Positions 41,263-48,167 of a stretch of DNA of 64,000 bases are shown in pieces. The first letter of the stretch is position 1. The number at the start of each line of letters is the position of its first letter. The stretch is from assembly GCF_000341085.1 (NCBI RefSeq), contig NZ_ANBA01000013.1, forward strand, positions 344,187 through 408,186, given 5' to 3'. A program made the translations under genes and the position numbers. Under the pieces are notes generated by a model. It made no database searches. It was not told the origin of the DNA and worked only from the letters and a program-made list of their open reading frames with translations. The stretch is from Nocardiopsis ganjiahuensis DSM 45031. Its GTDB lineage: Bacteria; Actinomycetota; Actinomycetes; Streptosporangiales; Streptosporangiaceae.

Positions 41263-43131
41263 TCAGGTCCCGGCCGGGTACGGGCGGGCTCCCGACGCCC
41301 GTACCTCGAAGGAACCGCGAAGCGGCAGGTACCGGCTGAGGAAGTCCTCCAGGTACCCGTCGGCCCCGGGGTCCTCGCTCTCGGTGGTGTCGTTGACGCA
41401 GAAGGCCTCGAACCTGCGGTCATTCAGCATCTCCCGCGAGCGTTCGCGGAAGGCTTCGGGGTCCGCGAGGTTGAGGTAGGCGTAACTGAGCCGCGAGTGG
41501 ACGGCTCTGCCCGTGAGCAGGGAGTAGTGGTGGTGCAGGGACGAGGGGATCGAGTGGTCGTCGGGGCTGCGAAAGCGCGAGGCCGCGGTCCGCGCGAACA
41601 CCTCCGGGAACCGTTCCTCCAGCTCCCGGAGCACGGACCGGCGCTGGGGGATCGGCGTGTGTTTGAACTTGGACACCGCCGTGCGACCGAACAGGGACTG
41701 GATCAGGGTGTTGTTCATCTTCGCGGCGGCGTCCACGGGCTGGTCCTCGACGGTCGCCTCGCCCAGTCCGAAGCGGTAGGGGGAGGGGTTCAGCTTGACG
41801 ATCCCGTTCGGGTGGAAGAAGTGCTCGGCCGTCACCGGCCGTCCGAAGGCCACATCGTCGTTCAGGTAGAGGTAGTGCTCGGACAACCCGTCGATGTGGT
41901 GCAGCTGGGATTCGATGGCGTGTGAGTTGAAGACCGGCAGGAGGCCGGGGTCGTCGAAGATCTCCTTGTGGTCCACGACCTGGATCCGCTCCTGGCCGGT
42001 GTCCAGCCAGGCGGGTACCTGGCCGTCGGTGACGATGTAGACCTTGCGGATGAACGGTGCGTACATCTCCAGGGAGCGGAGCGAGTAGAGGAGCTCGTTC
42101 CTGTTGGCGTACCTGGAGTTCGAGGCGGCATCGGGGTTGAGCGCCCCGGCCTCCTCCAGGTAGGAGTTCCTGTTCGCCCTCCACCTGGGGTCGTTGCCGT
42201 CCACCCAGGTGTAGACGGCGTCCACCGGGAAGGTGATGTCCGTGGTCAGGGTTCGTGCGAACACCTCCAGGGTCGGATACCTCCGCCCGTTGACCTCGGC
42301 CTCCGCGGGTGTGCGCTCCGCCTCCGGGACGATCTCACCGACGGGGTTGGGGCGCGGTGCGACCAGAGCCCCCTGCAGCACGCTCTCCGGAGCCACGACC
42401 TTGAGGTTCTCCAGGGTCTCGGCGCCCCCGTCCTCCTGTGCGAGGACCTCGGCGCCCTCCTGCCAGAACTCGATCACGCACCCGTGCTCGAAACCCGCGA
42501 CGACGGAACGGCCGCCCCCGGTCACGTACTCACCGAGCCGGAGGTAGGGGGTTCTCCTCAGCGCTCTGAGCGCCCAGCTCGAGACGGGGCGCGCGCCCCG
42601 GTCGGGGCGGCTGACATACATGCCGGAGCCCGTGAATTCCCGAGCCAGCAGCTCGAGTACGGCAGGTCGGTGAGCCACGTCCACCGCGATGGCGTGTTGG
42701 TAGTTCCTGCTGTTCCGGACCAGGAAACAGGGGATGTCGTGTGCGCTCAACAGCGACGTGCAGCGTTCGAGCTGGAGGGCCGCGAACTCCGTGACGGTGA
42801 AGGCGCCCTCCCACTTCCTGGCGAGCACGGCGCCGTTGCGGTGGACGGCCACGCTCAACCCCCGGTAGCGGCCGGGTCGGAGGGCCTTGAGAACCCGTCT
42901 GTAGGCGATCTTCAGCGGTATCGGTGTATTCGCCACTGTGTACCGGCGAACTTTTCCGTACAGGTCTCGGATTTTTCCCACCTTCCATTCCGGTTCGAGA
43001 AATCCTCGGGACTGGCGAGTTCCCCCTGACGCGGAGCCGAGGTCGGACTGTTCTCTCCGTCTCGCCGGACGATCCTCCTTCTGTGAAACGTTGCGCTGAC
43101 GAAAGTCGTGCCGAAGTCTTTTGGTGGCCAC
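41263..43131 (-). CDS. Stealth-family sugar-phosphate transferase
   Basis: 622 residues, GTG start (weak ribosome site, start uncertain). All four Stealth conserved regions are present: CR1 VDAVYTWVDGNDP (near 304), CR2 YSLRSLEMYAPFIRKVYIV plus DHKEIF, CR3 HHHYSLL (533 on) and CR4 FCVNDT (577-582). About 290 residues precede CR1. Stealth proteins transfer hexose-1-phosphate or hexosamine-1-phosphate in capsule and wall-polymer synthesis. Neighbours (glycosyltransferase, acyltransferase, TagF fusion, galE) fit a phosphodiester-linked wall glycopolymer. Substrate unknown. Confidence 0.88.
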   Translation of the reverse strand: MATKRLRHDFRQRNVSQKEDRPARRREQSDLGSASGGTRQSRGFLEPEWKVGKIRDLYGKVRRYTVANTPIPLKIAYRRVLKALRPGRYRGLSVAVHRNGAVLARKWEGAFTVTEFAALQLERCTSLLSAHDIPCFLVRNSRNYQHAIAVDVAHRPAVLELLAREFTGSGMYVSRPDRGARPVSSWALRALRRTPYLRLGEYVTGGGRSVVAGFEHGCVIEFWQEGAEVLAQEDGGAETLENLKVVAPESVLQGALVAPRPNPVGEIVPEAERTPAEAEVNGRRYPTLEVFARTLTTDITFPVDAVYTWVDGNDPRWRANRNSYLEEAGALNPDAASNSRYANRNELLYSLRSLEMYAPFIRKVYIVTDGQVPAWLDTGQERIQVVDHKEIFDDPGLLPVFNSHAIESQLHHIDGLSEHYLYLNDDVAFGRPVTAEHFFHPNGIVKLNPSPYRFGLGEATVEDQPVDAAAKMNNTLIQSLFGRTAVSKFKHTPIPQRRSVLRELEERFPEVFARTAASRFRSPDDHSIPSSLHHHYSLLTGRAVHSRLSYAYLNLADPEAFRERSREMLNDRRFEAFCVNDTTESEDPGADGYLEDFLSRYLPLRGSFEVRASGARPYPAGT

Positions 43132-43304
43132 TTCCCGATGTGCTCGCTGTTAATCAGAGGTTCGGCTCACGCCGCGGACGGGGCCGCCCCGGGCGGTCAC
43201 CGACCTCTTCCCCCCCCTCCAGCGGGCAGAACCACGAGTTCCGGAGTGCTCACGCTGCGTGTGTAGCCTGGGAGGATCCATCAGAATTCCAAGGAGGCGG
43301 CTTC

Positions 43305-44405
43305 GTGACCCTTGTTCCCACGTGGAGTCGCCCTGCCGGACGGGCCGGGGGACTCACGGTCCTGGCGGTGGCCGACTCGACCGAACGCGTCGGGCTCAGC
43401 GTCGCCATGCTCGACCGGCTCTCCGTGCCGGGGACCACGGTGGGACTGGCCGTCGTCCGCACCGGGCACACGCCCTCGCCCGCCCGTATCCGCAACGAGA
43501 CGGAGGGCACCCGGCAGGCCGGGCTGCGCGTACCGGTCCTGTCCGCGCGACAGGTCCGCAGGCTCGTCCGGCGCCGGCGCCCCGACGCCGTGGTGCTCAA
43601 CTGCTCCGGTCCGCTCGTGGAGTCCCTGTCCTGGTCGATGCGGTCGGTCATCCGCCGGTACCGCCCGGTGGTGGTCTCCGCCCTGCCCGCGCTGGCGGTT
43701 CCGGCCGTCGAGGGGGAGTGGCTGCACCGCTCCCGGGCCGACCTGGTCGTGGCGCACAGCCACCGCGAGGTCGCCGAGTACACGGCCCTGGGGGAGAAGC
43801 TCGGCGCCCGGGGCGAGGTGGGGCTGGGAAGCCTGCCGCTCGGGCGCCGGGAGGCCGATCAGGAGGCCCGGCGGGACCGGGTGGTGTACGCGGCCCACCC
43901 CGGGGTCCCGGACACGGAGAGGGCACGTCAGAGCGTTCTGCTCGCTCTGGCCGAGCTCGCCGGGAACCGTCCCGACCTGGAGGTGGTCGTGCACCTGGGC
44001 CGGGAGAGGAACGCCGGCCCCGAACTCGTGGTGACCTGGGACGCCCTGCTCGCCGAAGGGAGGGTCGGTGAGCACGCCCCGCTCTTCCGCTCGGGTTCCC
44101 TGGTCGATCAGCTGGGCCGGGCCCGCGGCCTGGTGGCGGTGGGTTCGACGGCCGTCCTCGAAGCGCTCGCCCACCGGGTGCCCGCCCTGGTTCTCACCGA
44201 CTTCGGCGTGGGCCCGGCCCAGGGCAACGCCGTCTTCGAGGACAGCGGCCTGTTCGGCACCCTGGCCGACGTCCGCGCCGCGCGCTTCCGGCGCCCCAAC
44301 CGCTACTGGGGCGAGCGCAACCACTTCCACCCGCCCGGGCAGGACGACTGGGTGGAGCGCCTGTACGACCTCCACGAACGCGGCCGCCGGGGCGAGCTCG
44401 CCTGA
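43305..44405 (+). CDS. glycosyltransferase-like protein (possibly DUF6716)
   Basis: 366 residues from GTG 43305, with AAGGAGG 7 nt upstream; earlier in-frame starts overlap the divergent gene. The layout resembles a two-domain GT-B or CDP-glycerol-transferase fold: an N-terminal nucleotide-fold stretch (LTVLAVADSTERVGLSVAM), a middle helix-rich part with HSHREVAEYTALG, and a C-terminal GLVAVGSTAVLEALAHRVP, the donor-site-like Ser/Thr loop. It ends WGERNHFHPPG. I believe actinobacterial homologues are labelled DUF6716, from memory only. It is divergent from the Stealth gene across a 173-bp shared promoter region. Confidence 0.65.
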   Translation: MTLVPTWSRPAGRAGGLTVLAVADSTERVGLSVAMLDRLSVPGTTVGLAVVRTGHTPSPARIRNETEGTRQAGLRVPVLSARQVRRLVRRRRPDAVVLNCSGPLVESLSWSMRSVIRRYRPVVVSALPALAVPAVEGEWLHRSRADLVVAHSHREVAEYTALGEKLGARGEVGLGSLPLGRREADQEARRDRVVYAAHPGVPDTERARQSVLLALAELAGNRPDLEVVVHLGRERNAGPELVVTWDALLAEGRVGEHAPLFRSGSLVDQLGRARGLVAVGSTAVLEALAHRVPALVLTDFGVGPAQGNAVFEDSGLFGTLADVRAARFRRPNRYWGERNHFHPPGQDDWVERLYDLHERGRRGELA

Positions 44406-44714
44406 ACCCGCCCCGAGCGCGAGGAGGACGGCCACGAAACCCTTCGGGGTCGTGACCTTTGTACCCGGCCCGGTCAGGGGCGGATCGGTACCGGGCGGCC
44501 GCTGCTGGTCCACGGCTGCGAGCTCTTCCGGGACCTGCCCCGAGGGAACCGAACGCCGAGTACGCCCTGGTGTGCCGGCTCCGTGCCGCACCGCCCGTCT
44601 GATCGCGGAGCCGGGGCACGCATGGGACGGACGTTTTCGCGGCCTTCCGAGCTGAGGGCGTCCATTATCTTTGTGGGTGGTTTTCATCCCCCGAAGAGAG
44701 CTGATCCCCCACTC
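44406..44714 (+). other. 309-bp gap before the unknown gene
   Basis: No gene or strong terminator is supported. TTATCT near 44668 could be a -10 for the downstream gene. A short stretch near 44449 (GTGACCTTTGTACCC) resembles the first codons of the upstream gene, but the likeness stops there. Confidence 0.35.
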
Positions 44715-45245
44715 ATGAAGATCATTGAACCGGTGACCACGGAAGAGGTGCTCGAGACCTTCCGACGCACCGGGCCCCCGCACGACGACATCACCGCGCG
44801 GGACGCGGAATCCTACGCGGAGAAGATGACGCTCCTGGCGGTGGAGCAGCACGGGGAGCCGTGGTACAGAGTACGTCTGAGCCGCAAGGACGTTCTGGCG
44901 GTGGTGCTTCCCTGGCACCGCGGGGAGAACGGAGAGCTCGAACTCGTCCCCCCGACGGGAGCGACGGTTCAGGAGACGTTGACCAGGTTGAGCGCCTGGG
45001 GCGACGAATACCCCACGGCCAACCCCCTGTGCTGGGAGAAGCTGCACAGGCACTCCGACACGGACCTCTCCCCGCTGATCCTGAGTGCCGGGGTGGTGGA
45101 CCACCCGCACTACGCGGATCTAAGCGACCGTGACTCCCTCACCCACCTGGACGGGTTGCACCGGATGCTGGCCTGGGGACTGGAGGGGCGGCTGCCGCGC
45201 TTTCGCCGGCTGGACGCCTACGTCGTCGGCCTGAACCGCTACTGA
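44715..45245 (+). CDS. conserved protein of unknown function with an HLDGLHR motif
   Basis: 176 residues from ATG 44715 (MKIIEPVTTEEVLE). No membrane segment or signal peptide. Recognisable blocks are GELELVPPTGATVQET, NPLCWEKLH and THLDGLHRMLAWGLEG. The DGLHR string is like the DGxHR phosphate-binding motif of the ParB/sulfiredoxin fold, but the rest is not obviously ParB-like. It may belong to a small Streptomyces/Nocardiopsis family (DUF6309 from memory, unverified). It converges with the acyltransferase gene with only 6 bp between stops. Confidence 0.65.
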   Translation: MKIIEPVTTEEVLETFRRTGPPHDDITARDAESYAEKMTLLAVEQHGEPWYRVRLSRKDVLAVVLPWHRGENGELELVPPTGATVQETLTRLSAWGDEYPTANPLCWEKLHRHSDTDLSPLILSAGVVDHPHYADLSDRDSLTHLDGLHRMLAWGLEGRLPRFRRLDAYVVGLNRY

Positions 45246-45251
45246 ACCGGA

Positions 45252-47414
45252 TCAGAGAACGGAGTCGTCCCTCTCCTCCGCGGCGACAGGGGCCAGATCA
45301 CTCTCGTGGCCGGCCATCGCACTGTCGAACAGGGTGAGCCCGCCCTCGGGTACGGCGTGCCCGATCGCTTCCAGCAGATAGGGCTCCATGACCATGGCCA
45401 GGGACTGGGAGAAGGCGTACGAGAAATGGTTGGTGTCGTAGTACACCAGCTGGTTCCCGATCACGCCGTGGCAGACGCCGTCCTGGCACAGGTAGTCGGT
45501 CATGTCCAGGAACCGGGTGTTGTGCGGGACGTTGGCCAGCTCCTTGAAGGGCGCCTCGTCCGACATCGAGTTGGACCGCGGCTCGGAGCACTCGCTGCGG
45601 TCGTTGCGGTCGATGCAGTCGGGCACCCGGAAGGAGAACCGGGGGGTGTCCCGGACCGCGACGACGTCGATGCCCAGCTGGTCGAGCTGGCGCCAGCGCT
45701 CCACGAAACCCTCGGGGACGTACTCCTCCGGACCCGAGCGCCGGCTCGTCAGTGAGGCCAGCCCGAACACGGTGTCCGGTTTCAGCTCGGCCAGTTCAGC
45801 CATGACGTTGTCGTTCCACTCCGCGCACTCCACGTACTCCGAACCGCGGTAGTGCTGGACCTCGGTGCTGAACTGGCATGCGTTCTTGGTCATCGTGACC
45901 AGGCGCCACCCGTGTTGGTCGGAGAGGGTCTCCAGCGCCTGGAACCAGTGCCGCACGTGCGAGCTGCCGACCAGGGCGATCGTGTGGTCCGAGTCCAGGT
46001 CGCCGAACTCGCAGGTGACGACCTCGGTCTGGTCGGCCAGCGCGTTGCACTCGCGGGTCTGGTCGATGGTGTCCCGGGCGACCGTGGTCGTGTCGGGGTA
46101 GATGGGGAGGAGGGGCAGGTTCTCGGCCAGGTCCTGGTCCAGACGGACAGCCGCGCCCGGGTAGGCGAGCGGGTTGGAGCTGAGCTCGATGCGCAGCTGC
46201 CGGTCGCGTTCGATGGACTGGCCCCACAGGGCGCCCGCCACCAGTACGGGGACGATGAAGAGGACCCCGGCCGCCAGCGACCAGCTCGGGGTACGCAGCC
46301 TGCGGGTGACCCGGTTGACCCCGCCGTCGATCACCCAGCTGGTGGCCAGTGCCGCCGCGAACGAGGAGCCCAGAACCATGAATCCACCGGTCAGCGACGG
46401 TTTGACCCGGTCGGTGAGCTCCAGGTAGACGATCAGCACCGGCCAGTGCCACAGGAACAGCGTGTAGGCGTGCCCGCCCAGCCAGGTCAGCGGGCGCAGG
46501 CTCAGGAGGCGGTTCGCGGACAGGCGGCTGTTGTCGGCCTCGCCCGCGCCGGCGAGGATGATCAGCAGGGCGGCCAGGGTCGGCCACAGCGAGGCGTACC
46601 CCGGGTAGGGCAGGGAGTCGCCGATCACGAAACCGCACAGGACCAGCCCGGCCAGGCCGACCCATCCGGCGGCCGTGCGCAGCCGGCCCGGCAGGTTCAC
46701 CCGGTGGACGACCAGCGCGAGCAGACCGCCCAGGGCCAGCTCCCACAGACGGGCGCCGGTGTCGAAGTAGGCCCAGACCGGCTCGGTGGAGGTGATCCAC
46801 AGCGAGTAGGCGAAGGAGATCGCGAACACCGCGCCCACGGCCACCAGCGCCGCACGGCGCACCCGGGTGCCCAGCCAGACGGCGACCAGCCCGGCGGCGG
46901 TGATCAGGAGCGGCCACAGCAGGTAGAACTGCCCCTGCACGGCCAGCGACCAGAAGTGCTGGACAGGGCTGGCCGCGGCGTTCTCCGCCATGTAGTCGAC
47001 CGAGCCCAGCGCCAGGTGCCAGTTCCCGTAGTAGAGCACCGCCGCCCGCACGTCGTCGATGACCGTCATCCACTGCGAGCGCGGGAAGAACAGGTAGGTC
47101 ATCACCAGGACGGCACCGAGCACGACCGCGCCCGCCGGGAACAGCCGCTTGACGAGCTTGGTCCAGAATGCCGCATAGTCGATGCGCCCCTCGCGCTCCA
47201 TCGCCCGGACCAGCGACCCCGTGATGAGGAAGCCGGTGAGCAGCAGGAAGACGTCGACGCCGCCGGAGACCGTGCCGAACCAGATGTGGTAGACGGCGAT
47301 CAGCAGGGCGGCGACGGCGCGCAGCCCCTCGATGTCGGGGCGGTGCCGGTGCTTCGGCGCGGTCACGGGAGACGTGACGGCGTCGGAGACACGGTTACGG
47401 GCAGGAACGGACAC
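45252..47414 (-). CDS. OafA-type acyltransferase with C-terminal SGNH domain
   Basis: 720 residues, GTG start. The N-terminal acyltransferase-3 membrane domain (about ten segments) begins RPDIEGLRAVAALLIAVYH with the catalytic-type histidine, then FFLLTGF-like DVFLLLTGFLITG. The periplasmic SGNH domain starts near residue 470: IALVGSSHVRHW with S485, and D660/H663 in DTNHFSY. Such enzymes O-acetylate surface polysaccharide or peptidoglycan. In this locus the wall glycopolymer is the likely substrate. A degenerate copy of its N-terminal region lies at 55710-55859. Confidence 0.92.
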   Translation of the reverse strand: MSVPARNRVSDAVTSPVTAPKHRHRPDIEGLRAVAALLIAVYHIWFGTVSGGVDVFLLLTGFLITGSLVRAMEREGRIDYAAFWTKLVKRLFPAGAVVLGAVLVMTYLFFPRSQWMTVIDDVRAAVLYYGNWHLALGSVDYMAENAAASPVQHFWSLAVQGQFYLLWPLLITAAGLVAVWLGTRVRRAALVAVGAVFAISFAYSLWITSTEPVWAYFDTGARLWELALGGLLALVVHRVNLPGRLRTAAGWVGLAGLVLCGFVIGDSLPYPGYASLWPTLAALLIILAGAGEADNSRLSANRLLSLRPLTWLGGHAYTLFLWHWPVLIVYLELTDRVKPSLTGGFMVLGSSFAAALATSWVIDGGVNRVTRRLRTPSWSLAAGVLFIVPVLVAGALWGQSIERDRQLRIELSSNPLAYPGAAVRLDQDLAENLPLLPIYPDTTTVARDTIDQTRECNALADQTEVVTCEFGDLDSDHTIALVGSSHVRHWFQALETLSDQHGWRLVTMTKNACQFSTEVQHYRGSEYVECAEWNDNVMAELAELKPDTVFGLASLTSRRSGPEEYVPEGFVERWRQLDQLGIDVVAVRDTPRFSFRVPDCIDRNDRSECSEPRSNSMSDEAPFKELANVPHNTRFLDMTDYLCQDGVCHGVIGNQLVYYDTNHFSYAFSQSLAMVMEPYLLEAIGHAVPEGGLTLFDSAMAGHESDLAPVAAEERDDSVL

Positions 47415-47825
47415 AGGTCAGCCTCGGGCTCGAAGGAGGTGAAGGCAGGGGGCCGGCCGGATCAAGCGGCTCGTGCTGTGGGCCGTAGGAGTACGGCGGC
47501 GCCTCAGAGGGCACCCTGCTGGTCCAGTATCGGCAACAGGACCAGCAGTCCACTCCGAGGGGCGCCCATGTTGTCGAGTCGAGATGAAATCTGTGTTGAT
47601 ATGTAGCACTATCTGAGGGTTTCAGTGTCTTGCGTCACAATCCGAGTCGCCCCTGGTGAGCGCCTTCTCTGGCTGCTTTGCGCTGTGTTCAGGACAGTTT
47701 TTCTGGGTTTGCCGAATATGGCGGAGAGGGGTGCAAAAGACTTGTGAAATTATCTTCCTGAAATAACCCTGTGTCTTTAGTTTTTTTGTTGGGCTCCTAG
47801 GTGGCACGTGTGAAGTCCCGACCCC

Positions 47826-47889
47826 GGGGCTGTGTCGCAGTGCGGTCGGTCCCTGAGATGATCCTGTGCGGGGCTTGTGCAACAGCCCC
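47826..47889 (+). promoter_or_regulatory. competing leader stems upstream of tail unit 1
   Basis: AGCCCC (47884-47889) can pair with GGGGCT at 47870-47875 (8-nt loop) or, as ACAGCCCC (47882-47889), with GGGGCTGT at 47826-47833. The two pairings exclude each other, a switch-like layout just before the repeated element. Function is inferred. Confidence 0.4.
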
Positions 47890-47893
47890 GACC

Positions 47894-47963
47894 TGTGGCA
47901 CGCTCTCTCACAGCACCACAGGTGTGTTCAACCCGGCCCAGAGCCGGGTTTTCGTGTTTCCGG
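47894..47963 (+). promoter_or_regulatory. copy 1 of the 70-nt two-hairpin element
   Basis: Hairpin A: TGTGG/CCACA and GCT/AGC stems around a variable 7-nt loop. Then CACAGGTGTG, and hairpin B: AACCCGGC, loop CCAGA, GCCGGGTT, with TTCGTGTTTCCGG after it. It lies 204 nt before the tape measure ATG. About four-fifths of positions match the copy at 62698, with differences mainly in the loops. Confidence 0.75.
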
Positions 47964-48167
47964 GGCCCTGTCACCCCAGTCCGACGCCGTAGCGCCGCGC
48001 TCACGGATGGTTCGTTCCGTCCCACTAGGGCCCCGCGCTCGCCTGCCCCGGTCACCCCTCGACGCCTGAGGCGTCCTCTTCGGTGCTGACCGGCGGTTTT
48101 CGCGTTGCTTCTGCCTTCTTCCTGGTCACAGGGCCCAGCCATGTCTACAGCGAAGAAGAGGTGAGTG

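Larger units (their letters stand above)
47415..48167 (+). other. 753-bp non-coding region upstream of the tape measure gene
   Basis: Contains a perfect inverted repeat CTGCTGGTCC (47516-47525) / GGACCAGCAG (47539-47548), an A/T-rich patch (about 47690-47790, with a run of seven T), competing stems at 47826-47889, the 70-nt repeated element (47894-47963) and about 200 nt of leader. A seven-codon frame, MSTAKKR (48141-48164), ends just before the tape measure start. No protein gene of normal size is supported on either strand. Confidence 0.6.

Noticed and set aside
44449..44655. Possible decayed duplicate of the upstream glycosyltransferase-like gene (GTGACCTTTGTACCC)
   Set aside because: Similarity ends after about six codons and the ribosome-site spacing is wrong; likely chance.
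45852..47606. 584-codon plus-strand frame opposite the acyltransferase
   Set aside because: The minus-strand acyltransferase is certain; the plus frame is Gln/Arg/Gly-rich without motifs.
47895..47910. TGGCACG resembling a sigma-54 -24 box in the repeated element
   Set aside because: No GC at the -12 position in either copy, and actinobacteria generally lack RpoN; the conserved stems explain the sequence better.
47415..48167. Tail assembly chaperone pair with programmed frameshift before the tape measure
   Set aside because: No open frame of suitable length or slippery heptamer is present; the region is non-coding with hairpins.
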